DNA of 64,000 bases from Symsagittifera roscoffensis (GCF_963678635.1 NC_087064.1:73347465-73411464); one strand, 5' to 3'; counted from the stretch's first letter, positions 26,636 through 38,040 are shown. Numbers and translations: made by a program. Notes: a model not told the origin generated them from the letters alone.

Positions 26636-27241
26636 ATGAGATTTCACATATTCAAGAAATCGTCGTCGCAACACTTGTTGATCGGAGACTCACAATTGAA
26701 GAATCTAACTTTCCCAAATTTCAATATCCTCAGCCTTCCTGGTGCAGGTATCGCGGATGTTCTAAGCTTCTTGCCCCGCAAGAACGAATACGATATTATA
26801 GCTCTATTCATTGGTGCGAACGATCTGTTTACGAAAGACAAAAAAGACTCAACGAGAACACCCGAAGACGTTGCTGAAGAATTATCCCAACTTGGCCTAG
26901 GGTTGACAGAACGTTGCAATAAAGTTTTCATTATCGCTCTACCACCCAGACTCGGAAGACCAGCCCGAACGGAACGTGTAAACGATATTCTTCGCAAAAA
27001 GAAAGAACTCTGGCGATATCGCGGTATATCGAAAGGAATAACCACCAAAACTGTTCTATCTTCCGACGAAGTACATTTAACAACAGCATCGCTTGCGAGT
27101 CTCCAAACGATTTTGAAAAAGAAGATCATCTACAAGAAGTTCTGTGGAAAAACTGATAGCGAGGGCTACTCGAATATATACCACTGCGGCAACAACATTT
27201 GTCGGTGTCATCATTTTCACAGAGACCGAATTTTTTATTGA
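26636..27241 (+). CDS. SGNH/GDSL hydrolase-like ORF of the LINE
   Basis: 201 codons. The SGNH blocks are visible: LLIGDSQ near residues 14-20 (nucleophile Ser), GAGI near 37 (block II Gly), IGANDLF near 59 (block III Asn) and DEVHL near 144 (Asp and His of the catalytic pair). The family hydrolyses esters, and such esterase domains are known in ORF1 proteins of CR1-type LINEs. The C-terminus has a short Cys/His cluster (YHCGNNICRCHHFH) that could bind zinc. It is intact and precedes the PHD ORF by about 250 bp. ATG 26636 lies about 15 codons before the GDS block, and a somewhat more upstream start in another frame is not supported. Its substrate is unknown. Confidence 0.75.
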   Translation: MRFHIFKKSSSQHLLIGDSQLKNLTFPNFNILSLPGAGIADVLSFLPRKNEYDIIALFIGANDLFTKDKKDSTRTPEDVAEELSQLGLGLTERCNKVFIIALPPRLGRPARTERVNDILRKKKELWRYRGISKGITTKTVLSSDEVHLTTASLASLQTILKKKIIYKKFCGKTDSEGYSNIYHCGNNICRCHHFHRDRIFY

Positions 27242-27494
27242 TACCCTTTAGGTATCGCCAGATTTGATGTCTTTGTGAATTCACATCTATAAATAAAACC
27301 GTTTTCTCCCGCTAGTCATCAAGTACCCTTAAGGTCCCAAACAACTGTTTTCATAACCCTAACACTGATACTTCAGTCCTCAATCGGCGCCCTTTAGGTA
27401 CCACCCTGAGGACTCGAGTACACTACCTAAACCTTCATCCCCCAAACACAGTTTCCACAGAGATAAGAGGACGTAAACATAAATAAAACTGAGA

Positions 27495-28371
27495 ATGTCA
27501 AAGGACAAAAAACCTTGCAAAACATGCAAGAAACCCATAAACGAAAATGACCCAATATACAATTGCATCACCTGTAATTGCTCTATGCACCTTGAAGTTG
27601 TCTGCACTGGCCTCTCGACCGTTGCACTCATTGGAATACTGGAACTTGGTAACAACGCACTACTGATATGCAATACCTGTTTGTCCAACGGAAAAAGAGA
27701 TCAAGTAATCAGAAGCACAGCATCACATGACAAAAGTGAAAACATCAAAAAAAATTGAAGAAGAAATTTCAAAATTAAGTAAAGTAGTAGCCAAAGTCTC
27801 GACAAAAATGGAAAATATTAAAGATCCCATCCAAAGCCTGCCAATAGCAAAACAGGGTAAAACCTGGTCACAAGTAGCGGCGCAAAACATAATCAAACCC
27901 CCGAGCAAAGGATTGAGAATAAGAGGGGTCTCCGAGATCAAGGAAAGAGATGGAAGAAAAAGACTTGACCATGACTATGATGAGGTAAATAAAATCATGA
28001 AATTCTTAAACCTCGAATGCAATATGACTGATCTCAAGCGTTTGGGAAAGTTCAGCGAAGAACGAGCAAACCACAGAACTATACTGGTACGAGTAACCTG
28101 TCCAAGAGAAATAGACTTGATACTATCATCAACACCGACCCTCAAAAATTATGACAAAAATGTCTTCATAAGTAAGGAAATCTCAGTCGAAGAAATGAAA
28201 CTGGAAAACGCCATCCTGAGAGAACGTAGAAATCTCATCAGCAGTGGTAAAAACCCCAAAAATCTTCGAATCAGAAACCTAGAACTGCATGAAAAAGTAG
28301 ACGACACCTGGACAAAAGTTACAATTAAACCGGAGGAAAACAGCACAATTCAGACTAGAAATGACAACTGA
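27495..28371 (+). pseudogene. LINE ORF1: PHD finger plus coiled coil and RNA-binding-like region, one frameshift
   Basis: The first frame (27495-27758) has a PHD-type zinc finger: CKTC, CITC, H with a following C, and CNTC. It stops in a run of eight A's (27748-27755). The following frame (from 27727) continues as a coiled coil and a region with LRIRGVSE, KRLGKF, RTILVRV and VFISKEIS blocks, typical of ORF1 nucleic-acid chaperones in PHD-bearing LINEs. One extra A in the homopolymer explains the break, so this is most likely a single-base insertion. The protein ends at TGA 28369-28371, followed directly and in the same frame by ORF2. Confidence 0.8.
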
Positions 28372-31284
28372 CTAGAATCGCTGAATGTTATTTCATTCAA
28401 TACACGAATTATACTGGATATAAATAGACGTATGAAACTTAGCAATATAATACTATCGAACGATTATGACATCATTTGCTTAAGCGAAACTTGGTTAACT
28501 GAAAATATCCCTGACAACGCGCTTTTTCTGCCTGCACACATAATAACTAGATGTGATAGACCTACCAACTCAACAAAATCGAAACACGGGGGCTTCCTTA
28601 TTGCTGTTAAGCAATCCCTAGCTTTCACAAAACTTGAAATACACACTACGGACTGCGTTGGACTCCTCCTTAGCACTCCGACACCTCTCATCCTATGCTG
28701 TATCTACAGTGCCCCGAACGAAAGCAAATATAAGCTATCCACAGATGACTTCAACAAACTATTGAATATGCTAACTGACTACTCAAATGAATTTCAATGC
28801 CCAAATATTTTATTGGTTGGTGACATCAACTTCACTAATACGCATTGGCAAACCTTGCAATCAACCCAAAAACACGAACAATTAGTACTGCAGACTTTTA
28901 CTGATATGAACTTTCAACAGTTTATCGAACCCCCTCGTGAACAATTAGATATTGTCCTTTGCAACAACCCCGACATTATTTTACACACCACGATAGACAA
29001 CCATATGAAAAAACACTTCTCACACCAAGAAAGAGAATTATCAGACCACAACCCTTTTCTAATCACGATATCATCTCTTACACACAATGACGAAAAAGCC
29101 ACTCCCATACAACACGGATCCGACTTTCTGGACTTTTGTGTCTTCTCAATAAACAACGTCGATTGGATTACTTTAAACAAATACATTTTGGAACACCCAT
29201 TTCAACCGTACTGCTACTCTAACATTGACCACTTAATCAACTCATGGTACCTCTGGCTATATATAGCACTAGAAAAACACATGAAAAAACAGACCAAACA
29301 CCGGATGAACCTAGCACCTTGGATCTCACCTGAAACCTCCAATATTATCAAAAGTCTCAACACAGCATCAAAAAAAGTAGCCTTTAAAATTACTCATACT
29401 AATAACCGCAATCTTGAAAGACTTAAAAACCTTGTAGATCATTTGTCCGAATTAGATCAGAAAAATTTCGAAGAATCAACTTTCAAGGGCAGAAATTTTT
29501 CAAAGCTCCAAAAATACTTTAAAAGCATACGAAAAAACTCAAGTACTCCAAAAACAATGCACTGGAATGAAAAAACCAAATCAACAGAACACGGTAAAGC
29601 TAATCTTCTAAACAATTACTTCGTAAGCGTTTTTAACATTAAACAGAATGAAAACATTTTACCAATAGCTGAATTACCTGGCTCAATCAAATGCTTCAAC
29701 TTCTCTGAAAATGAGATATACGACATCCTTAAAACATTAAACCTCCAAAAAGCAAGAGGACCAGTTAGACTCGGTAACACAGTCCTAACCAATTTAGCAG
29801 ATAGCATAACTTCATCTCTAAAACTGATTTATAACACCATCACCAACAAAGCAACATTTCCAACGATCTGGAAACTTAGCCAAATCATCCCAACTTTTAA
29901 AAATGGAGACAAGCAATCGGTCACAAACTACAGGCCCATCAGCCTGCTAACTGCAGTATCCAAAGTCTTAGAGAAACTGATCTTCCTTAAAATCTCACCA
30001 AAGATCTTCTCGCAAATCCATGACAGCCAATTTGGCTTCTGTCCTAAACGATCGACAACTCTGCAAAAGCTCCAATTCCTCGACAAAATCTATGATGACT
30101 TTGATAACCCTAATATCAAGTCTCTACAGGCAATATACTTAGACTTCGAAAAGGCTTTCGACAATGTTCCTCACGACTTGTGCATATATAAACTCAATAA
30201 ATTTGGCATATCAGGAAACGCACTTAAACTATTAGCAAACTACCTAACCAACAGAAAACAGTAAGTACGAATAGGTGCGGCAGTATCCAGCCATCTTGAA
30301 GTTAGTAGCGGCGTACCTCAAGGCTCACTGTTAGGGCCAGTATTCTTCATTACATTCATCAACGATTTACCGTCATCACTCACCAACACGTGCTATGGTT
30401 ACGCAGACGATTATAAAATTGTTGCAACGAACCATTCCCTGCTCCAACATGACCTAATCACGATCAACTTATGGTGCAAAGATAATTCCATGAGTCTTAA
30501 TTTGAAAAAATGTCACAATATAATATTCAAAGATCCCCAACTTGACCTAAACATGTATCTCGGTGACCATATACTTGAAAAAACCTGTTCAGAAAAAAAC
30601 CTTGGTATACAAATAACCAACAACCTAAACTGGTCAGCACACGCAAAAATAAGAGCCCAAAAAGCAATAGGCTGCTTATTTTTAATTAAAAGAAATATTT
30701 CAAAATCAGCGAGCTTAAAAATGAAACTGAACTCCTGCTGTGGATATGTAACCCCAATTTTGTCATATGGCTCACCCATATGGAAAGCAAATAAGTGTGA
30801 ATTAAGAATTATTGAAGATGTCCAAAGAAAAGCTACACGTTGGATACTGTCATGTAACAACATCAACTATAAAGACAGACTGATTAGATTAAACCTGCTT
30901 CCACTGTCTCTCTACCACGAAATGCACGACATTCTCTTGCTTCATAAAATAATAAACGACCAATACAACTTCCATTGGAGACAATTTGTTCAGTTCAAAA
31001 AATCTACAGCCCCAACAAGAAGATCAACGAAAAATAACTTAGCGCATAAAAATTATCATTACGAAAAATTGAAAAGCAATTTCTGGCACAGAACACCTAT
31101 ACTAGCAAACAAAAATTTACAGACTCAGGAAGAAGAAGACCTGTTTGCGATGAAATACGAAAGACTCAAATCAAGCCTCAAAAACGTTTTCTGGATATAT
31201 TTCATCAGTAAATATGAGGAAAGTGTCCCATGCACATGGAGAATAAACTGCTGCAATAGCTGTGTAAACTCAAAGAAACTATAA
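28372..31284 (+). pseudogene. LINE ORF2: AP endonuclease and reverse transcriptase, one nonsense codon
   Basis: The conserved endonuclease start, NVISFNTRII, lies at 28384-28413, upstream of the first ATG (28432). Translation therefore seems to enter from ORF1 through the TGA at 28369. Endonuclease motifs are SETWLT, LLVGDINF, LDIVLC and SDHNPF. RT motifs are NYRPISLL, QFGF, YLDFEKAFD, GVPQGSLLGP and YADD at 30400-30411. A TAA at 30262-30264 (after NRK Q) interrupts the RT just before motif B. The frame then continues to 31284 with the usual C-terminal region. It acts by nicking target DNA and priming reverse transcription there. Apart from the TAA the frame is open, so decay is recent. Confidence 0.88.
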
Positions 31285-31308
31285 AACTCAGTTTAAAACT
31301 CCCAACGC

Positions 31309-31324
31309 GGGGCATTTTAGCCCC
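31309..31324 (+). other. Hairpin at LINE 3' end
   Basis: GGGGC, loop ATTTTA, GCCCC, just downstream of ORF2 and about 25 bp before the triplet tail. A short 3' hairpin of this kind is a plausible recognition element for the element's own RT. Confidence 0.55.
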
Positions 31325-31347
31325 ATGGCTTTATGTCTAAATCCTTG

Positions 31348-31367
31348 TTTATTATTATTATTATTAT
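31348..31367 (+). repeat. (TTA)n microsatellite tail of the LINE
   Basis: Six to seven TTA units close the insertion. Remnant B resumes immediately after (AACAGGTGAAATG matches AACAGGGGAATTG of remnant A). Such short repeats are typical 3' ends of non-poly(A) LINEs. Confidence 0.8.
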
Positions 31368-31885
31368 AACAGGTGAAATGCTTTTAAAGACTTGATTGCT
31401 AAATTCAGCCACACCTGATGACAATTTCTGTTGTAGCAATTCAATAACTTCTACAACTTCAAAGAAACTTGCAATGTAGACAACATGGACTCTGTCGCGA
31501 TGTAATTGGCTGCAACTTTTGCTTCATCTCCAATTACTTCAACAATTTTAGCTACTATTGATGTAAAATATCCAAGGAAGCAGTTTGCAATGACTTTAGC
31601 TTTCCTTATCTCTGCAGTATTGGCCAAAAAGTGGAACTTTCAAGCTTTGGGAATAATTGTTTTATTAATCCATTTAAATCTTTGAAAGTCTGCCTTGAGT
31701 CTTCGATACATTGTGTAAAATTATTCATTTAATAGACCTTTTCTGATTTTTTATAATCAAACACTCCACCTTTTTTCGTTCATTCAGGCAAGTTTATCTT
31801 TTATTCTAGATCTTGCTTCTATCGTTTTTCAATTCTGTGTAAAGCTTGTTTTTCTAGCTAATTGCATTTTTTATTTGCTTATTTA
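31368..31885 (-). pseudogene. Decayed LINE remnant B, right part
   Basis: Homologous to about 455-970 of remnant A and continuing remnant B across the younger LINE. No open frame remains, apart from traces of a KLSSG... block on the minus strand near 31368-31435. 31886-32168, up to the next LTR, shows nothing recognisable. Confidence 0.75.
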
Positions 31886-32338
31886 ACCAGCAAGCAGAAG
31901 AAATGATACGAGCGAAGATTTTTGAAGATTTTTTTGATACGAGCGAACTGATCCAGAACTGCGCACAGAAATTAATTTCATTGAATAAATTGAAAGCAGT
32001 GTTAGCACACAATTCACTGAGGATAGATATCTGATTGTTCTAACATAAGTTTCAGAAGATTTTGAAATTCATTGTCTTCTTTTTTTTGCTTTGAGAATCA
32101 ATAATTCTCGAAAAAATTTCTCTTTATTTGCAGTTGTTGTTTTGATTTTGAGAAGAATTGGACAATGATGTGACATTCGACCAGAATGGCCAAAATGCAA
32201 TTTATGCAGGCTTCGAATTTTTAGCAGTAAGCCTTCCGAGTTGATGATTTCGAAGGATTAGCGACGTTATTGGAACGTTTAGCCAAACGGCGAGGGCTAG
32301 AATATTCTAGTATTTTAAATTTTCAAAATTTCGAATGA

Positions 32339-32346
32339 TGACGTCA
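32339..32346 (+). promoter_or_regulatory. CRE-like palindrome TGACGTCA
   Basis: A perfect CREB/ATF consensus in the U3-side of the LTR, followed by CATTT. The same TGACGTCACATTT string occurs at 61509-61521 in the diverged solo LTR. In copy 1 it has decayed to TGACGTAA (24798-24806 region). Shared retention suggests a transcriptional role, which is untested. Confidence 0.5.
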
Positions 32347-32489
32347 CATTTCGGAGAAATGCTGAAACGGCCATTTTTAACAAAAAACGAGTGAAAAAAG
32401 AGAACAACTTTATCTGTGATTGCGAACAGAACGAAAGTCGAGATTAAAGAAAAACGACAACGAACTACAATAGCAGAGAACGTTCCAAG

Positions 32490-32521
32490 TTGCAACTATT
32501 GTGCTGCTACAATAGTTGCAA
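32490..32521 (+). other. Conserved LTR hairpin, copy 2
   Basis: TTGCAACTATTGT, loop GCTGCT, ACAATAGTTGCAA: the same 13-pair stem as 24955-24986 with a changed loop, in an LTR that is otherwise heavily diverged. A CCGTTG/CAACGG hairpin follows directly. Confidence 0.75.
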
Positions 32522-33020
32522 GGCCGTTGCCAACAACGGTGAAGGGTGAGAACCAGCCTTCCAGATTGGCGTGAAATTGAACTTAAGGAGCTTGATTCAC
32601 TGGATTCAAGAATCCGGAAGGGTTTCGGGACTGGAACTTTTAGCCTTTTATATAAACTTTTAGCTTCTTGTCATGTCCTGAATTGAATTTAATTAACAAC
32701 TGGATTCATTTTGATAAGGATGAGAAGCTAGGAGTTGGGGGAAAGGGTTGATCCATCTTCGATGGAGATGATGATTTTTATCTACTGAACAAAAACAATA
32801 GTAATATAATAAGTAGTAGCCCTGTTTTTAGGAGTGACCTCGTGGTCTGGGGATACTGAGACCCAGCCATGAGCTCACTATTTTTGCATGTAATCTAGTT
32901 AATTTGAGCGTTCTGGTCGAAGCCGGAGAACAGTAACGTTTTGTCGACTCAATTTTAGGAAAACCACCAAAAGAACTGGCTTTGGCAGCGACGGTGAAAA
33001 GTATGTAGAGCTGTGCTTAG

Positions 33021-35751
33021 TCCCCTGAGTGGTTGGTGACCAAAAACACTTAAAGATATAAGTAAAACCAAACAAAAAGTAGTATAGTACCCAAGAAAAA
33101 CAAAAAACATAAAAAATAACCGAAAAAACCAAAAACAGTAAAAAAAGTAAAAAATCAGTAGAAATCATCCCCCCAGACAAGATGTGATTCAACCCGCCCG
33201 TTTGTTGTTGATAGATATATTGTTGTTACAGGCATTTATATCAGTCAGGATCGTTACGATCAGTTTTGAGGCCCGTTTGTGAGGCTTGTACTGTAGGGTT
33301 ATTTGAGCATTTAAGCACGTTAATGATAAATTGCGCTCAATCCGGAGGGGTCAGCTGATTTGCGCTCAATTCGGAAGGGTCTTGGGTGAAGACCGATCCG
33401 GCAAGCAGTACAAGGAGCAACAAGAAGGGGCTCAACGACAACAACAATCGACTGTTGGGTATCGTTAACAAGTTTTGTATCCCTTTTGGTACAAAAAGTA
33501 AGATAGTAATCTGTGGGGGGCTCGACAGTGCTGCACTGTAGTGACCCTTCACCGAACTGCGAATATCCGAGTTAAGCACCTTAATTCGGATAATAAACAA
33601 ACCCGGAGGGGTATAGTATTACTAATATTATTACTTATATAGCCTATATTAATAGTCTTATATCGTTTTTCAGTGAAAAACAACGAAAACAGACCGGTTT
33701 TTAGGGTCAAAATAGCGATATTTTGATCCCCCCACAAGTCGCGATTTTTGAGATATCGATATTTTTTGAAACGGAAAAAAGCGCTAAGTTAGTGTGTTAA
33801 ATCGTAACTGCACTACTGTAATAAGTAGAACCGGTTAACTTTAGTTCGGAAGTGGTTGGAACTAGTTTGGTACAAAAAACCAAATTTTCCCATTTTTTGA
33901 TAGTAAGAAACACTATAAAATCAGAAAATTTTTTGAAATCTTTGAGTTAGGACAGTAAAAATAGTTGATCGGACAACGTCCACTGGTGAATCTACGAGTT
34001 TTAAAACCCGCTACCCGAAAGCCTTCCGGGTTGCAGAGAAATCGAACATAACGTGTTTGATTTGGTGGATTCATCAATCCGGAGGGGTCCAGGTAGCATA
34101 GTTTTTCGCAAATTTTTTCTACAAAAGCGTTTTAGATCGGGTCTTTTGCATTGAACTAGAAGAGTATAGGCCTTCTGAGCTCGGATCAATAATTTTCAGG
34201 TCGAAAGGACCAGATTTGCGGAAAAAGTTAGGCGGAACCTATAAGAGAGAAAATTTTTGAGTTTGGAAAAAAGGACGTTTTGGTTAATAACTTTGGAACT
34301 ACAGAGCATATCGAGTCAATCTTGGTACAATTAGATCAGAAATTAGCTGAACTTACTAGTAGGAAAGAGAATTACTCGAAAAAGCGAGCGAGAAAATTTT
34401 TTGAGATTGTTTTTAGCAAATTACACAAATCCGAAGGGGTACACCCTTCACGTTTTATAAATTTTTCTGAAAAACCCTTATACCTCTACCAAAAGTTGAT
34501 AGCGATTGAACTAAGTAACTTAAGACAGTTCTAGACAAGAAGGGAGGGCTGAAGGCACAAGACAACCATAATAGGGTCGAAATTAGGCAAGTGATAAGGC
34601 CCTTCACCGTTAGTGTGAATTGTCAAATAAGTGCCTTAACTTCAATCCGGAGGGGTCTAGGAAAGGACCCTATACCCTTCCCAGTTAATTCAAACAGCAT
34701 AAAAGCAACGCAGAACGTATCCGGAGAGGTATAAGCTGAAATTAAGAAAACTACGGAAAGCTACTTTGACAGAGCTAAGGGCTCCGAATCCGGAGGGGTC
34801 TACTTTCCACAAAACCGGAGGGGTCCGAATCCGGAGGGGTCTTATAGTTGCTAATTCGGAGGGGTCCAAATCCGGAGGGGTCTACTATTAACTAACTTGG
34901 AGGGGTCCAAATCCGGAGGGGTCCATATTCTGACAGTCCGGAAGGGTCCTATTTGTGCCAATCCGGAGGGGTATTATTTTATTAAGGACTTAGGTAAACG
35001 AAAGAAAGACTAAAAAGCGAGAGGTATTAGGTTATTAATACACAGGCTAGGTATCAGTGACTGCACTGGTAACTTGCCTTTCAAAAAGAACCAGACTAAT
35101 ACAAAACAGGTCCGAACTCGGATATTCGCGACACTAAGTCTAAATTAAAAAGAGCGTGACTCATTGGTGTGGATTGAAACATAATACGTTTTTGGGAAAA
35201 GTGACTGCCCTGAGGATTTTAGTAGGTCTAGCTCGGGCAGTCCAAAGGCAGAGAGGTAACACAATACTCGGTGGGTGCAATAGACGCCCACTTGAGCAAA
35301 TAACTGCCTTCAAAGTTTTGTCTGTTTGGTGCAGCACCAAGCAGGGAAAGCTTTTTCTTTAAAAGACAGGTTCGACTATTGTACTGCGACCGACTAAGAG
35401 TACAAGACACATACGTTTTTTTATATATACATTCATATTGTGTCAATATATATTTTTTGTTTTTTGATTTTAAATCAACCTAAACTGTGCTTGATTGGGT
35501 AGTGAGTACACTATCTTTTAAAATTGACTGATAACATCATATTGTGCTAGTTTCCAGATCTTTGGACCGATAATCGGTCAGTGTGAATAAATTTTATACA
35601 AACTGTACTCTGACAACATACAGGGATTCGTGGTCACTATTTAGTAGAATCTGGTGAAATTTATTGTGTTGTGTCATTATTATTGTTAATAAAACTATAA
35701 GGTCTCTAGCAATTGAGTCAAGAGTAGGCATAGGAAAGTGACAAATAAAGA
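33021..35751 (+). other. Leader of giant element copy 2
   Basis: 2.7 kb without credible genes. It starts inside the leader because of the LTR/leader deletion. It shares with copy 1 the A-rich stretch (33041-33165), the dispersed AATCCGGAGGGGTC motif (about 33340, 33365, 33600, 34075, 34425, 34644, 34715), the dense cluster at 34786-34975, and the conserved block 34990-35751 before the ORF1 ATG. Confidence 0.85.
34786..34975 (+). repeat. Dense cluster of the AATCCGGAGGGGTC leader motif, copy 2
   Basis: Nine matches in about 190 bp, most of them perfect for CCGGAGGGGTC. The number, spacing and spacers differ from copy 1, yet the motif itself is better kept than its surroundings. Motifs are often paired, about 15 bp apart (34812/34828, 34853/34868, 34892/34908). 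Confidence 0.85.
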
Positions 35752-36699
35752 ATGAGTTTAGACAAGTCAAGGATACCAAAACGAGGTAATAGCTCTAGGA
35801 AATTCATACCTGAAAAGCAAAGAAAAACGATGACCGATCCTTTTGTGGATTGGATCAAGCAATCCCGGTCCGATAAAGAGGAGACGGTTTCAGGCAGAAT
35901 GGTTGAAACGAGAAGTCAAAAGACCTCAGAAGAGCGAAGAGAACTGTTAGAAGTGGAGGTCAATACGGATCATACCATGAATGACAACCAGGAAGTAAAT
36001 GAACTGGAAGGGAGAGGCAGAAGGCTGGCGAGTGAATCTACCCCGGTAGAACAAGGCCATGATTTTGCCACTTCCACCGGGACATTGGATCGAGAGGAGA
36101 TGTCGGAACTGTCCGACATCTCAACTGAAGTAACGGCAGCTAGAAGATCTCCGACAGACAACACTATGATGGCAAGCGGAACTGGAAAACAAACAACCTC
36201 ATAATCGTTCTCAGAAAGAATGAAGAACACCTTCGGAAACATCTTTTCATTCAGCATGGGAGGAGGAGCAGGAAACGATGGTGAGTCCCAGGAGGAAGAG
36301 GATGAAGAGGAGCAAGGGGAATTTGGATCTCAGGTCAGCCTCAACAGTTCGATCCAGGAGAACGAGGCATACGTCGGAAGAGAGACTGGAACCATGGACA
36401 AATTTGGTGTAGTGACAACGATAAGCAAAGAGGCAAACACACCAGGCCAGTCAAAAGACTTCGCGATTAGGACAAGTTCAGAGCCACAAACTGGAGAGAG
36501 TAGAACCAGAGGGCTAGGCAACGCGTTAGCGGATCCTGAAATAGATACTGAAAAGACGTCAAGACAGAGAGTCAAGGCCCGGATCTCGACCAGCACGAAG
36601 CTACCTGGGACCGACAGAGTTACACCACCACTAGTGACGCCACTCATGGATAACGGGGCAGCACTAGAGGAAGCCTTAAACAACATAGTGGGCAGTTTA

Positions 36700-37050
36700 G
36701 GAGAACAAAATGAACAGATGTCGATAAGGATGAGTGAACTGGAAAGAGCAGTTCACATTGAAAGAGAAAGTCTGCGGGAAGAAATAAACCGCAACAGACA
36801 AGAAGTTGGCAGAAGCGAAAAACGCTTGAAAGAAAGAACGGACGAACATATGACGAGGAACTTGTCGCGAATGACAAGAGAGGCGGAACAGAGGGAGTTA
36901 CGCTTAAGAGCCGACATGGAGAAGTTAAGAATTCAGCAAGAGCAGTCTCTTGGGTCTCTTGACACAAAGATAGACGCGATGATGGAGAGGCGAACGCAGG
37001 CTATCATGGATAGGTTGGACGGGCTACTAAGCAGCAAGATTGGACCAAAA
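36700..37050 (+). other. Gag coiled-coil region
   Basis: A charged heptad-like stretch (SELERAVHIERES through MDRLDGLL) of about 115 residues, rich in E, R, K and L. It lies between an acidic, low-complexity N-terminus and a basic RG/SG-rich segment. It is likely for Gag multimerisation. Confidence 0.65.
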
Positions 37051-37519
37051 GAAGGAGAGCCGAACTCGGGAGGTCCCAGCAGGGAACCGAAAGTGAACTT
37101 CAAGGAACATCAAAAGAGGAAAACGTATGGATCCACTAGAGGCAGGGGCAGTTCAGCAGGCTATGCCACAAGGGGTAATGCAGCATGGGTCCCGAACAGT
37201 AGAGCAAATTCAACGGGGAACAGACAAACCTCTAACGAACGACCAACGCAAGGCACACATGCGACTGGGAGAAGTGATTCCGGCAACAGGGGGCATGCAA
37301 GCCCGAGGAGGAGTCACGTGGGCCAAGCGGGAAACGCTTACGGCGATTCGGATTGCAGGGATGCACCGCACACAGAGCCTTCGACGAGGTGTGAGGACAC
37401 TCAAGCGGGACACTCAAGGGATGCTACGGCAATGGCCACAGCCTTTGAACCCCTGAACAGGTCTTTGGAGACATTCCTGACGCGGTTATCTAGAACCAAT
37501 GAACGCAGTGAAAAGTCCA

Positions 37520-38040
37520 GAAGAGTCTTTAAGAAGCCAAGATGCTACAAAGACGAATCTGATGGCTGTATTGATACCTGGATAGAGGTAATGAAGCTGC
37601 ATTTCGAGGAAGAAGACTTGTCTGAGAGACAGGAATGCAGCGCGCTCGCCAGCAAATTAGAAGGGACAGCCCTGAACTGTGTCATGGCCAAGAAACAGTA
37701 TCAACGTGACACTGCAGAGAAAATCTTCGAAATCTTGTTAAACCGTTTCGGATCAGGGGTGCAGGGGCACCAGGCGATGATGCGCTTTGAGAAACGGAGG
37801 CAACGGGAAGATGAAACCATAGACAAGTTTCTCGATGATTTGGAAATGCTGAGAAGACGCAGCCAACCGGATGAGTCAAACCGAAGGATGAACCTGGCCG
37901 TAGCCTCAAAATTCATCGATGGTCTGAAAAATGATGAACTTCGTACGATGCTAGCAACGCATTACACACCACTATCAACTAATGCGCCAACACCGGAGGA
38001 GTTGAGGCTCAAATCAAAAGAGTATCTATTGTTGAAACCT
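37520..38040 (+). other. Capsid-like domain (Retrotrans_gag type)
   Basis: From FKKPRCYKDE to EYLLL. Helical, with WIEVMKLHF, LEGTALNC, KIFEILLNRFG and DETIDKFLDDLEMLR. This pattern fits the Ty3/gypsy capsid fold, in which a single chain of helices ends in a D/E-x-x-x-x-F-L-D-x-L-x-x-L-R block. It is followed by a Gly/Asn-rich stretch and the zinc knuckles. Confidence 0.75.

Larger units (their letters stand above)
26479..31367 (+). mobile_element. Younger LINE (SGNH + PHD ORF1 + EN/RT ORF2), plus strand
   Basis: About 4.9 kb inserted into remnant B. The interruption is shown by remnant A, where the two flanks are contiguous (about 440-470). Order: SGNH ORF 26636-27241, PHD/coiled-coil ORF1 27495-28371, endonuclease-RT ORF2 28372-31284, a GGGGC/GCCCC hairpin, then a (TTA)n tail. 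The gene set resembles CR1/Jockey-superfamily elements. The left boundary is uncertain by about 100 bp because the 5' end has no landmark. Few lesions remain, so it is younger than its host sequence. Confidence 0.85.
32169..33020 (+). repeat. 5' LTR of copy 2, 3' end deleted
   Basis: Begins TGTGACATTCG. The 5' half is strongly diverged from the copy 1 LTRs, so it belongs to another subfamily. It ends abruptly at CTGTGCTTAG and joins leader sequence (TCCCCTGAG, equal to about 2318 in copy 1). The deletion of about 315 bp removed the last part of the LTR and the primer binding site. Confidence 0.9.

Noticed and set aside
27748-27758. Programmed frameshift in the A run of LINE ORF1
   Set aside because: The other LINE has its frame break in a different A run at a different place. 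Simple homopolymer indels explain both.
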